From NCBI RefSeq assembly GCF_902833045.1, contig NZ_CADFDU010000019.1, positions 53,933 to 117,932 on the forward strand: a DNA stretch of 64,000 bases. Reading direction: 5' to 3'. Under the pieces are notes generated by a model. That model was not told where the DNA came from. It did not search any database and saw only the letters and a program-made list of their open reading frames with translations. The DNA comes from Burkholderia sp. BCC0322 (GTDB taxonomy: Bacteria > Pseudomonadota > Gammaproteobacteria > Burkholderiales > Burkholderiaceae). A program made the position numbers and the translations under genes. Position 1 is the first letter of the stretch. Every line of letters begins with the position of its first letter. Of this stretch, positions 36,926-45,601 are shown piece after piece.

Positions 36926-38331
36926 CACGCGCCTCCCGCACCCCGACGGCGATCGATCCAGTGCTGCAGCACGGCCACGCCTTCGTCCGACCACACCGCA
37001 TGGGGCCGTACCGCGCGCACCGCGGCCAGCGCGTCGCGCGCATCGCCGAGCCCGCGTCGCGCCGCCAGCCATGCGGCCGCGCACAGCACGCTGCGCCCAT
37101 AGCCGAGCGCGCAGCAGACCAGCACGTCGCGCCCTTCCCCGTGCAGGCGTTCGAGCGCCGCGACGGCCCGCGCGAGCTGCCCGGCCGTCGGCGCGACGAG
37201 GTCGAGCTGAGGCACGGTCGCATACGCGAGCGCCGCATCGACCGACGTCCAGCGCGGCATCTCGGCGGTCAGGTCGACCAGCGCCGTGAAGCCGTGGCGG
37301 CGCACGTCGCGTGTCGTCGGCGTGCGGCCGATCGATACGCGCTCGTCGATCCGCACCGGCGCCGGCTGCCGGAGCGTCCACAGCCGCGAATTGACGAACG
37401 CGCCTGCAATCGTCGGCGCGAGCAGCCAGCGAATGACGACCGGAAAACGCCCGTGCGCGTCCTTCTGGAATGCGCCGGGTGCGCCGCGCCGGTAGATCCA
37501 CGCGACACACGCGAGCGCCAGCGCGACCCACCCTGCCGCCAGCGCCCAGCCGGGCGCGCGCGGCACGCACCAGAGCGCCACGAGCGCGCCCCCCGCCGCG
37601 CCGAGCGCATAGCGGCGCGCGAGCGCACGGCTGGCCGCACCCGGCGACGCATCGGCACCCGGCAGCCGGCCCGCGGCATCGCGCAGCGGAAACAGGAACA
37701 GCGCGAGACAGCCGACGGCCGCGCCGGTCGGGACGTCGATCGCGTGATGCTGGTAAGTGGTCAGCACCGACACGCCGATCGCCGCGAACCACAGGTGCAG
37801 CACGGCACGCGCGAGCGTGCCGCGCAGGTGCTTCGCATAGACGGCCCACAGCACGACGAGCAGCCCGATGTGCAGCGACGGCGCCTGGTTGAACGGCTTG
37901 TCGAAGCCCATCAGCAGCGTGAACAGCGCACCGGCCACGCCGCCCGCGTCGGGCCGCTCGAACCCGAAGCGCAGCGGCCACGCGATGAAGCATGCGACCG
38001 AGATCAACTGCACGGTCAACAGCCGCTTCACGTGGTCGAGCAGGTCGGCTCGGCGCGTCCAGAAGAAGAACGACAGCGCATACAGCAGGTCGATCGACCA
38101 GTACGGCACGATCGTCCACGGCACGAACGGGATCGCGTGCTCCCAGCCGAACGCGAAGGTCGGCACCGCCGCGCGGCGCGCGGCGAGCCAGTTCGCGAAG
38201 CCGTAGGTCGAGAAGAACACGGCCCCCATCACCGCGAGCCAGCCGAAGCGCAGCGCGAACGACGCGTCGCGCGCGCCGGCCGCGGACGCCGCTTCGGCGA
38301 GGCCGCTCGCGCCGCCGTCGAGCGCGCTCAT
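36925..38331 (-). CDS. PAP2 phosphatase fused to a dual-specificity (CX5R) phosphatase, YnbD-like
   Basis: The 468-residue protein joins two phosphatases. Residues 30-285 form a multi-helix PAP2 domain of the Aur1/inositolphosphotransferase type, with PSLH (151-154) and HHAID (195-199) as catalytic motifs. Residues 320-460 are a cytosolic dual-specificity phosphatase domain with CALGYGRS. This gives the CX5R loop, Cys407 to Arg413, with Cys rather than His before the nucleophile. E. coli YnbD has the same architecture. A membrane-lipid phosphate substrate, for example a phosphatidylglycerophosphate-like intermediate, is a reasonable inference. Both ends overlap neighbours (ATGA before, TGATG after). 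Confidence 0.85.
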   Translation of the reverse strand: MSALDGGASGLAEAASAAGARDASFALRFGWLAVMGAVFFSTYGFANWLAARRAAVPTFAFGWEHAIPFVPWTIVPYWSIDLLYALSFFFWTRRADLLDHVKRLLTVQLISVACFIAWPLRFGFERPDAGGVAGALFTLLMGFDKPFNQAPSLHIGLLVVLWAVYAKHLRGTLARAVLHLWFAAIGVSVLTTYQHHAIDVPTGAAVGCLALFLFPLRDAAGRLPGADASPGAASRALARRYALGAAGGALVALWCVPRAPGWALAAGWVALALACVAWIYRRGAPGAFQKDAHGRFPVVIRWLLAPTIAGAFVNSRLWTLRQPAPVRIDERVSIGRTPTTRDVRRHGFTALVDLTAEMPRWTSVDAALAYATVPQLDLVAPTAGQLARAVAALERLHGEGRDVLVCCALGYGRSVLCAAAWLAARRGLGDARDALAAVRAVRPHAVWSDEGVAVLQHWIDRRRGAGGA

Positions 38332-40097
38332 GACGCGTCGACCCGCTGCGCGAGGCTGACCGTGAAGATGCCCATTGCGTCGATCCGCTGGTCGAGCTTG
38401 CGGAAGCCCGCGCGCGCGACGAGTTCGTCCATCTCGGCCTGCGAGCGGCGGCGCATCACCCAGGTCGCTTCGCCGCGGTGATTGTTCAGCGCGCGCGCGA
38501 TGAATTCGAGCTGCGGATGCCACGGCTGCCCCGTATAGACGAGATAGCCGCCCGGCGGCACGGCCTGCGCGAGCCCGCGCAGCGACCGCTCGATCAGCGA
38601 ATTCTCGCCGAACAGCTCGTAGAGGCCCGACACGATCGCGAGCGTCGGACGCGGCTCGAGCGCCGCGAGCGACGCCTCGTCGAACGCGTCGCCGCGCTCG
38701 AAGCGAGCGATCGGCTCGAGGCCGCGCTGCGCGATCAGCACGCGCCCGGCCTCGACGTTCGGCGGGCTGTAGTCGCGCAGCGTGATGTCGTCGGGCGCCG
38801 CGCCGTCGCGTTCGGCGGCCGACGCGATCGCGTCGAGCACGTAGCGCCCGTGCCCGGCCGCGATGTCGACGATCCGCACCGGCGCGCCGTGGCCGCGCAA
38901 GCGGCCGATCGCCGCGCCGATCAGTTCCTGCAGATGCACCTTGCGCTGGCGGATGCCGACCCAGCCCGGCGAGTCGAGATACGTGCGATCGATCAGCGCG
39001 CCGACGCCGAACCGGCCCTGCGCGCGGTTGCGGTACACATAGTCGAGCGTCGAGCCCGAATCGAAGCCGAGCCGCAGCCCGAGCGCGATGCCGTCCGACA
39101 GCGCGCCACCGGCCTTCAGGCCGGCCCGTGCAAGCGCCCAGTACGCCCGCGCGAACACATTCGCCGGCGGCCGGCCGAGCGCCGCGTATTCATCGTGGAA
39201 CGCGCCGCGCCGGTCGGCGTCGGCGAGCGACACGCGCGGGCTCGGCGCATCGAATTCGCGCAACACGAACGCACGCAGCGGCGCGAGCGCCTGTGCACGG
39301 TCGCGTTCGCCGAGCGTGTCGTGATAGAAACCCGGCAGCACGATGCGCTCCTTGCGCGCGGCGCCGAGGCGTTCGAAGAAGCGGTCCTGCGGGCCGCGAT
39401 GCACGACCCAGTCGGCGCCCGAGATCAGCAGCTGCGTCGGCACGGTGATCGCGGCCGCGTCGGCGACGATCCGCCGCGCGGTGTCGTGCAGGTCGAGCAG
39501 CATGTTGACCGCGATCGGCCGCGTAATCAGCGGATCGGACGCATAGCTCGCGATCCGCTCGGGATCGTGCGTGAGGAATTTCGGCTTCACGTAGCTGTTC
39601 ACGTAGAACAGGCCGCGCAGCTTGTGCATCAGCCGCAGGCCCGGCCGCGCGAACGGCACGTAGAGCTTGATGTGGAACGCAGGCGACGCGACGACGAGCG
39701 CGCGGATCGGCGGCGCATAATCGTGCGCCCAGGTCGCCGCGAGCACCGCGCCGACGCTCTGGCCCACCACGGCCATGTCCTCGATCGCGATGCCGTGCGT
39801 GTCGCGGATATGTTCGACGAAGGTCTGCAGGTCGCGCACCGATGCGGCCGCGCTCGGGCTGTAGCCGCGCGCGCCCGGCGAGCGGCCGTGGCCGCGCGCA
39901 TCCCACGCGAAGAACGCGAATTCGGGCAGGTCGAGTTCGTCGACCAGGTGCGCGACGCGCGCCGAGTGTTCGTGGCCGCGATGCAGCAGCACGATTGCGC
40001 CGCGGCAGCGCGCGCCGGTAGCGGGCCAGTGACGATAGAACAGCGTTTCGCCGTCGTGCGTGATGAAGTCGGCCTCGCGGGCCATGCGTGCGCTCAT
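38328..40097 (-). CDS. Alpha/beta hydrolase-SAM methyltransferase fusion, YnbC-like
   Basis: The 589-residue protein has an N-terminal lysophospholipase-like hydrolase (about residues 1-290). Its nucleophile is Ser114 (VGQSVGAV), the loop DARGHGRSPG is typical, and the His lies near GFYHDTLGE. The C-terminal half has a class I methyltransferase fold with VRIVDIAAGHGRYVLDAI around residue 405 as the SAM-binding loop. The same fusion occurs in YnbC of E. coli. It could deacylate a lipid and methylate a head group, but no substrate is known. It lies 81 bases after the phosphatidyltransferase gene and overlaps the next gene by ATGA. Confidence 0.87.
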   Translation of the reverse strand: MSARMAREADFITHDGETLFYRHWPATGARCRGAIVLLHRGHEHSARVAHLVDELDLPEFAFFAWDARGHGRSPGARGYSPSAAASVRDLQTFVEHIRDTHGIAIEDMAVVGQSVGAVLAATWAHDYAPPIRALVVASPAFHIKLYVPFARPGLRLMHKLRGLFYVNSYVKPKFLTHDPERIASYASDPLITRPIAVNMLLDLHDTARRIVADAAAITVPTQLLISGADWVVHRGPQDRFFERLGAARKERIVLPGFYHDTLGERDRAQALAPLRAFVLREFDAPSPRVSLADADRRGAFHDEYAALGRPPANVFARAYWALARAGLKAGGALSDGIALGLRLGFDSGSTLDYVYRNRAQGRFGVGALIDRTYLDSPGWVGIRQRKVHLQELIGAAIGRLRGHGAPVRIVDIAAGHGRYVLDAIASAAERDGAAPDDITLRDYSPPNVEAGRVLIAQRGLEPIARFERGDAFDEASLAALEPRPTLAIVSGLYELFGENSLIERSLRGLAQAVPPGGYLVYTGQPWHPQLEFIARALNNHRGEATWVMRRRSQAEMDELVARAGFRKLDQRIDAMGIFTVSLAQRVDAS

Positions 40098-40178
40098 GCG
40101 TTTCTCTCTCGTTTCGTTATTCGAATCTTGGTGCGCCGCCCTCCGGCGCCCGGTACCGCAACCGCTCCAGCTACCCTG

Positions 40179-40784
40179 TCAACCGCCCTTTTCCGCGATG
40201 CCGGCCTGCACGCGCCGCACCACGGTCACGATCGACAGCACGATCAGCAGCCGCCACAGCCATGCGGCAACGCCGCCGACCGGAAACCCGAGCCCGATCC
40301 ACAGTGCGAACGCGCCGAGGGCAAGCGCGCGGTCGCTCTTGCCGAACGGGCCGTCGTAGCGGCGGCTCACGCCGACCAGTGGGCCGATCAGCCCCGCGCA
40401 TTCGACGATCACCGCCGTCAGCGCGAACAGCCAGACGTCTGCCGGAGCGAACACGGGAATCGCGAGAAACGGCAGCACCAGTGCGATATCGGACACGACA
40501 TCGCCGAGTTCGTTCAGGTATGCGCCGAGCGTGCTCTTCTGGTTGTGTTCGCGCGCGAGCATCCCGTCGATCGCGTTGAGCGCCATCCGCGCGAACAGCC
40601 ACAGCGGGATCAGCAGGAACAGTGCGCGGGCAAACACGCCGAGGCCGGCGAGCGCGCCGACGACGATCGAGCCGCCGGCCGCGAACAGCGTGACCTGGTT
40701 GGCCGTGACGCCGCGCTCGGCGAGCGCGTTCGCGAACGGGCGCAGACGGTTCTGGAATTTGGGTTTGAGTGCGTAGAGGCTCAT
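40179..40784 (-). CDS. CDP-alcohol phosphatidyltransferase, YnbA-like
   Basis: The 201-residue membrane protein has about six helices and the CDP-alcohol phosphatidyltransferase motif. Against D-x2-D-G-x2-A-R-x8-G-x3-D-x3-D it reads Asn70, Asp73-Gly74, Ala77-Arg78, Gly87, Asn91 and Asp95. Two of the four motif Asp are therefore Asn. E. coli YnbA, as I remember it, shows the same two Asn, so this is probably a subfamily trait rather than decay. It should transfer a phosphatidyl group from CDP-diacylglycerol to an unknown alcohol. It is the first gene of a minus-strand operon with the YnbC- and YnbD-like genes. Confidence 0.88.
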   Translation of the reverse strand: MSLYALKPKFQNRLRPFANALAERGVTANQVTLFAAGGSIVVGALAGLGVFARALFLLIPLWLFARMALNAIDGMLAREHNQKSTLGAYLNELGDVVSDIALVLPFLAIPVFAPADVWLFALTAVIVECAGLIGPLVGVSRRYDGPFGKSDRALALGAFALWIGLGFPVGGVAAWLWRLLIVLSIVTVVRRVQAGIAEKGG

Positions 40785-41250
40785 CGTTTTATTTGTGCGG
40801 CACAGTCGGATACGTTTCCCGCCACCCTGCCCCGGGCGGCGAAACGGACTTGAAGGGCCTTGAAGGGCCTTCCATGGACGGGCCTAATCGTCGCCGAGCG
40901 GCCCCGATGCGTCAAGCATGCGCCCGGCCCGCGCGCGCGGCGCGAATCTGGCGTTTTCGACGGAAACTCGCGATAATCCGCTGGCCCGATCGCAGCGAGA
41001 TCCATTCGAACTGCAAACGGGCACTCGTGCAACAGCCGATTATCACGCCGCCGGCCGGCTCATTCGCCGCGACGCATCAGCGTGAGACGGCGAATCGTCC
41101 GATTATCGCGGACCTGCGACAGGCAGCCACGAATTTGAAAAATTTTAAACAAGGGCCGTCCGGCGCGCATCCTGCCGCGCCGGCATTCCGGGGCTCCGCC
41201 CGCCGCTCACGCGCAGCGGGCCATGCAGGCAGGCAGGAGGCGCAGCGCCG
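40785..41250. promoter_or_regulatory. Divergent control region of the two ynb-like operons
   Basis: This 466-base gap separates the minus-strand phosphatidyltransferase operon from the plus-strand acyltransferase-synthase pair and must hold both promoters. The 10-base unit TTGAAGGGCC is repeated in tandem at 40850-40869. An AT-rich patch with TTTGAAAAATTTTAAACAA lies at about 41134-41152. No convincing gene is seen here. Confidence 0.55.
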
Positions 41251-41883
41251 ATGAACATCCTCGACATCTGGCAGCGCGATTTCCTGCTGTCCATCGTGCG
41301 GCTCGTCGCCGGCGCGTATCCCGTCTGGCATCAGGCGCCGCCATCGCCGACGCAGAAGATCTACTTCTCGAACCATACGAGCCACATCGACACGCTCGCG
41401 ATCCTCGCCGCGCTGCCGCGCAACGTGCGCGCGGTCGTGCGGCCGGTCGCCGCGCGCGACTACTGGGACAGCAGCGACATGAAGCGCCACATCGCGCAAA
41501 AGCTGCTGAACGTCGTGCTGATCGACCGCCACCGCGAATCCGGCGGCGATCCGCTCGACCCGGTGCGCGACGCGCTCAAGCAGGGCCATTCGATCATCAT
41601 CTTCCCGGAAGGCACGCGCGGCGCGGAGATCCTGCCGCAGCCGTTCAAGAGCGGGCTGTTCCACCTCGCGACCGAATTTCCGGACGTCGCACTCGCGCCC
41701 GTCTATCTCGAGAACCTGCAACGGATCATGCCGAAGGGCGCGATCTGGCCGGTGCCGCTGATCTGCAAGGTGCACTTCGGCGCGAACGAAGCGCTCGGCG
41801 CCCAGGAAGACAAGCCGACGTTCCTCGCCCGCATGCGCGACGCAGTCGTCTCGCTCGCGCCGCCGCAGCGGCCGGCCGGCTGA
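41251..41883 (+). CDS. PlsC-like 1-acylglycerol-3-phosphate acyltransferase
   Basis: The 210-residue protein has the acyltransferase motifs of the PlsC family: NHTSHID (HX4D, motif I) and FPEGTRG (motif III). In PlsC these act in transfer of an acyl chain to a lysophospholipid to make phosphatidic acid at the inner membrane. AGGAGG about 14 bases upstream supports the ATG at 41251. It is 37 bases from the CDP-diglyceride synthase gene, so the two would make phosphatidate and then CDP-diacylglycerol in sequence. It is unlikely to be the housekeeping plsC, given the paralogous setting. Confidence 0.88.
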   Translation: MNILDIWQRDFLLSIVRLVAGAYPVWHQAPPSPTQKIYFSNHTSHIDTLAILAALPRNVRAVVRPVAARDYWDSSDMKRHIAQKLLNVVLIDRHRESGGDPLDPVRDALKQGHSIIIFPEGTRGAEILPQPFKSGLFHLATEFPDVALAPVYLENLQRIMPKGAIWPVPLICKVHFGANEALGAQEDKPTFLARMRDAVVSLAPPQRPAG

Positions 41884-41920
41884 ACGCGGCGCCCTCTTCT
41901 CCCTTTCCGGATATCAAGAA

Positions 41921-42850
41921 ATGCGAACAATTTTCTGGGAACTGGTCGCGGGCGTCACGGGCGTGCTCGTCGTCGCGACCGTGATCGGCGCGATCCTCGG
42001 CGCACGCAGCGGCGGCACGAACGCGACCATCGTCAATCTGAACCAGCGCATCCGCGCGTGGTGGGCGATGATCGCCATCATGGCCATCGCGATCGGCCTC
42101 GGCAACAACATCACGTATCTGGTGTTCGCGGTGCTGTCTTACCTGACGCTGCGTGAATTCATCACGCTCACGCCAACCACCGCGAGCGACCATACGACGC
42201 TGTTCATCGCGTTCTTCATCGCGATCCCCGTGCAGTACCTGCTGCTCGGGATCAACTGGTACGGGATGTATTCGATCTTCGTGCCCGTGCACCTGTTCTT
42301 CGCGATGTCGCTCGTGTCGGCCCTCACGCAGGACACGCGCGAATTCCTGAGCCGCAACGCGAAGATCAACTGGGCGCTGATGGTGTGCGTCTACGGGTTG
42401 AGCCATGCGCCGGCCGTGCTGATCCTCGACATTCCGCACTACACGGGGCAGAACGCGCTACTGCTGTTCTTCTTCCTGTTCGTCGTGCAGATCAGCGACG
42501 TGCTGCAGTACGTGGTCGGCAAGCTGTTCGGCAAGCGCAAGATCGCGCCGCAGCTGTCGCCGTCGAAGACGATCGAAGGGTTCATCGGAGGCGGCTTGCT
42601 GGCCACGCTGTGCGGCGCATCGCTGTATCGCGTGACGCCGTTCAGCTTCGGGTCGGCGTTCGGCATCTCGCTCGCGATCGTGATCGCGGGCTTCGTCGGC
42701 GGCCTCGTGCTGTCGGCCGTCAAGCGCTCGCTCGGCACCAAGGACTGGGGCTCGATGATCGCGGGCCACGGCGGGATGCTCGATCGCGTCGACTCGATCT
42801 GCTTCGCCGCGCCGGTGTTCTTCCACCTCGTGCGGTATCTGTACGTGTGA
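41921..42850 (+). CDS. CDP-diglyceride synthase (phosphatidate cytidylyltransferase), YnbB-like
   Basis: The 309-residue multi-helix membrane protein has the complete CdsA signature near its C-terminus: SAVKRSLGTKDWGSM and GHGGMLDRVD, with the SxxKR, KD and HGGxxDRxD elements. SDVLQYVVGKLFGKRK is another conserved CDP-DAG synthase block. It forms CDP-diacylglycerol from CTP and phosphatidate. E. coli YnbB is the nearest known type in context. With the preceding acyltransferase it supplies activated lipid, presumably to the divergently encoded phosphatidyltransferase. Confidence 0.92.
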   Translation: MRTIFWELVAGVTGVLVVATVIGAILGARSGGTNATIVNLNQRIRAWWAMIAIMAIAIGLGNNITYLVFAVLSYLTLREFITLTPTTASDHTTLFIAFFIAIPVQYLLLGINWYGMYSIFVPVHLFFAMSLVSALTQDTREFLSRNAKINWALMVCVYGLSHAPAVLILDIPHYTGQNALLLFFFLFVVQISDVLQYVVGKLFGKRKIAPQLSPSKTIEGFIGGGLLATLCGASLYRVTPFSFGSAFGISLAIVIAGFVGGLVLSAVKRSLGTKDWGSMIAGHGGMLDRVDSICFAAPVFFHLVRYLYV

Positions 42851-42854
42851 TGCG

Positions 42855-42875
42855 CGGGCGGCGCAACGCCGCCCG
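42855..42875. terminator. Hairpin terminator after the CDP-diglyceride synthase gene
   Basis: CGGGCGGCG and CGCCGCCCG form a perfect 9-bp stem around CAA, 5 bases after the stop. It lies between convergent genes. Confidence 0.65.
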
Positions 42876-42892
42876 TTCCCGCGCGCGAAGGA

Positions 42893-43705
42893 TCAGTACC
42901 CTTCGCGCAATGCCTTCGGCACGACGTATCGGCCACGCGCCGCGTCGAACTTCACCGTATGGCGCGCGCGGATCGCCCTGTCGCCGCGCATGCCCGTTTC
43001 CGTGACCGTCAGCGGATAGACGTCGCCGGCGCCGGTCGTGTCGGGCGCGATCTCGAAGCGACGTTCCTCGCAGCGCGCCCGCGCGTTCGCACATTCGGTC
43101 GACTCAGCGTTGTCGAGCGCCTCGTCGATGCGCGCCGCCGCCAGCACCAGTGCATTGCCGACCGGCAGCCAGATCGCGCGGAAGCGTTGAGAATAGCCTT
43201 GCCGCGTGTCGCTTTCGCCGATGACGAAACCGAAAAGGTGCGGCCCGAGCCGCTCGATGCGTACGGTGCCAGGCTCGCCGCGCCCGCCCGACGCGATCTC
43301 CGTTTTCTTCATGACCGGTTCGAGCGTCTTGCCGTCGGCCGCCGGTTTCAGCACGTACAGGTCGATCGTGCCGGTCGTCGCGTCCGAATCCATGCCAGGC
43401 ATCCCGTTCTGCACCGCTGCCGCGGTCTCGCCGCACATCGCAAGCAGGATGCGCGGGCCGTCGGCCGTTGCGACGTGCAGCGAGCCGCAAGACGCATAGA
43501 CAAAATCGTCCGCATCCGCCTGCCAGCCCTTGCGGTCCGCGCGCCAATTGCCGTAAGTGTCGTGGAAGAAGGTTTTCAGTTGACGGTCAGGCTGCGCAGG
43601 CTCGGCCGCATGGAGGGGCGACAACGCAGAGAGCGCGGTGAGCACCGCGAGTGCGCCCAGCGCGGCGAGCGGCTTCAGATGCTTGTTCTGGTGCGGGACT
43701 GTCAT
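42893..43705 (-). CDS. Exported protein of unknown function
   Basis: The 270-residue protein has a Sec signal peptide (about residues 1-33, cleavage after LHA). The mature part begins with QPDRQLKTFFHDTYGNWRAD and contains four Cys (YASCGS, AMCGE, ECANARARCEE), which may form disulfides. No catalytic motif is recognised. A second exported protein gene of similar style follows upstream on the same strand. The two may be functionally related, for example as periplasmic lysozyme-inhibitor-like or envelope proteins, but this is a guess. Confidence 0.7.
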   Translation of the reverse strand: MTVPHQNKHLKPLAALGALAVLTALSALSPLHAAEPAQPDRQLKTFFHDTYGNWRADRKGWQADADDFVYASCGSLHVATADGPRILLAMCGETAAAVQNGMPGMDSDATTGTIDLYVLKPAADGKTLEPVMKKTEIASGGRGEPGTVRIERLGPHLFGFVIGESDTRQGYSQRFRAIWLPVGNALVLAAARIDEALDNAESTECANARARCEERRFEIAPDTTGAGDVYPLTVTETGMRGDRAIRARHTVKFDAARGRYVVPKALREGY

Positions 43706-43761
43706 GACGAGGATCGTTCTGGTCGAAAAGGTGTGAGGCGAATGGTAGCGGGCACACGCGA

Positions 43762-44529
43762 TCACGGTTGCCGTGGCGCAATGCCGGTGCCGTCCGGCTT
43801 CAGCCGCGCGGCCGGCACCCATCCTTCGGCGATGCCGCGTGTGCGCGGATTCAGATAGATGACCGCCGTGAAGCGGCCATAGTCGGTCCGCGCATCGACG
43901 TGGTCGTGCTCGACGATGAACAGCCCGTCGATCCGGCATGCGTCGTCCGGCGCAGAATAAAACGGCAGGCGCCCCTTGCCGGTGACGACTCGTCCGGCGT
44001 CGCTGCCCGCAACATAATCGCCCTGCGCCTGCGCGCGACGGTTCAGCGCATCGCAATCGACGGCGTTGCGCATCGGGGCGGCCGGTGCCGCCGGGGCAAT
44101 GCACGTCGACACGAATCGCGACAACGCGCGCCGGTCGATATTCAGCACGGCCGGCCGGTCGGGATCGCGCGTGACGTCGCGCGCCTGCATCGCCTGCGTA
44201 TCGAGCGTCACCCAGCCGATCGTCGCCTCGCGATTCGGCGTGCCCGCGTGGTCCGGTATCGTGTACAGCCTGACGCGGTAGACATCGCCGTCACGCTCGT
44301 CCACGTCGGCACGGATGTCGCGCGGGTTCATCCCTGTCTGCCGCAGTGCCGGCACGATCAACCGCGTCAGTTGATCGTTGCACGACGCCAGCGGCGCGGC
44401 GGCGGCCGTCTGCAGGGCCATCGCGCCCGAACACGCCATTGCAGCATGCACGGCGACAACGGCGGCGAACCGGCGGCGGCGTACGGCCTCGCCATTCGCG
44501 CCCGCCGGCGTTACGATCTCGTTCTTCAC
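43762..44529 (-). CDS. Exported protein of unknown function
   Basis: The 255-residue protein starts at the GTG at 44529, which has GGAG five bases upstream. The N-terminal hydrophobic segment FAAVVAVHAAMACSGAMA and the site AAAAPLASC suggest a signal peptide. The mature part has several acidic and aromatic clusters (YGRFTAVIYLNPRTRGIAEGW at the end resembles an SH3-like fold, where GWVP is a common element). Four Cys are present. Function unknown. It is divergent from the LuxR-type gene and 56 bases upstream of another exported protein gene. Confidence 0.65.
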   Translation of the reverse strand: MKNEIVTPAGANGEAVRRRRFAAVVAVHAAMACSGAMALQTAAAAPLASCNDQLTRLIVPALRQTGMNPRDIRADVDERDGDVYRVRLYTIPDHAGTPNREATIGWVTLDTQAMQARDVTRDPDRPAVLNIDRRALSRFVSTCIAPAAPAAPMRNAVDCDALNRRAQAQGDYVAGSDAGRVVTGKGRLPFYSAPDDACRIDGLFIVEHDHVDARTDYGRFTAVIYLNPRTRGIAEGWVPAARLKPDGTGIAPRQP

Positions 44530-44622
44530 CCAGGCTCCGTTCGATGCGCGCGGGAATCTGCCCGCGAGCCCGTAGCGTACACGCACGGCGCGGCGCCGCA
44601 AGCGCGCATCGCACCTGCCGAC

Positions 44623-45426
44623 ATGGACCCACGCATGAACCTCACCTTGCAGGATGTCGCATGGCACCGGTCGGTCGGGCGGCTCATCGAGTCGCTCGAT
44701 CAGCCGGGCTTCTGGCTGGCACTGATCCGGCTGATCGAGGAATACGTCGCGGTCGACAGCTGGGTCGCGCTGACGTTCGGCGACGGGCGCCCGCAGGTGT
44801 TCGCCGAATGCCCGTACGAGGGCGGCGGCCCCGACCCGCTGTTCCGCGACTACGTGCAGGGCCTGTACCAGCTCGACCCGTTCTACATCGCGAACCGCGA
44901 CGCACCGAAGAGCGGCCTGTTCCGGCTGTCCGACGTCGCGCCCGAGTGCTTCCGCGATACCGAGTACTACACGCGCTATTTCACGCACAACGTCGTCGAG
45001 GACGAGGTGCAGTTCAACGTCGTGCTCGACGATGCACGCACGCTGTGCCTGTCGCTCGGCAGCAAGCGGCGCTTCAGCCCCGAGCAGGTTGCGCTGCTCG
45101 ACCTGATCCGGCCGTGGGTGGCCGGGCTGATGCGGCAGCGGCTCGCGTTCGAGCCTGCATCCGCGGACCCTGCACCGCCGCGCCGGCCCGGCGCGCACGA
45201 CGGCTTCGAGCAGGCGATGGCGCGGCTCGGCACGCCGCTGACCGCACGCGAGCTCGACGTGATCCGGCTGATCCTGAGCGGGCGCTCGAACAAGGAAGTC
45301 GCGAACAAGCTGTCGATTTCCGCCGAAACGGTCAAGGTGCATCGCCGCAACATCTACGGAAAGCTCGCCATCAACTCGCAATCGGAGCTGTTCTCGCTGT
45401 TCCTGAACGCGCAGACCGGCACCTGA
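44623..45426 (+). CDS. LuxR-family transcriptional regulator
   Basis: The 267-residue protein ends with a clear LuxR helix-turn-helix (about residues 200-260): TPLTARELDVIRLILSGRSN, KEVANKLSISAETVKVHRRN. The N-terminal 170 residues lack an obvious receiver or autoinducer-binding signature, although FWLALIRLIEEYVAVDSWVAL suggests a GAF-like fold. Two close ATG codons exist (44623 and 44635), so the exact start is uncertain. It is divergent from an exported protein gene, and a nitrilase-family gene lies 175 bases downstream. Its targets are unknown. Confidence 0.85.
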   Translation: MDPRMNLTLQDVAWHRSVGRLIESLDQPGFWLALIRLIEEYVAVDSWVALTFGDGRPQVFAECPYEGGGPDPLFRDYVQGLYQLDPFYIANRDAPKSGLFRLSDVAPECFRDTEYYTRYFTHNVVEDEVQFNVVLDDARTLCLSLGSKRRFSPEQVALLDLIRPWVAGLMRQRLAFEPASADPAPPRRPGAHDGFEQAMARLGTPLTARELDVIRLILSGRSNKEVANKLSISAETVKVHRRNIYGKLAINSQSELFSLFLNAQTGT

Positions 45427-45601
45427 CACGCGTCGCGGGTCTCGCGCGTCGGCGCTCGCCGCCACTGGCGGCGTCACGGATCAATACCCCTGATGGGTTA
45501 ACGCGCCGGCGGGATGGGAAATCCGCCGCTTCGGCGCATACTGGGGCCTCCTTACCCCCTTCCGGCGCCACCGGCGACGGGCCCCTGCCACCGACATCGC
45601 C

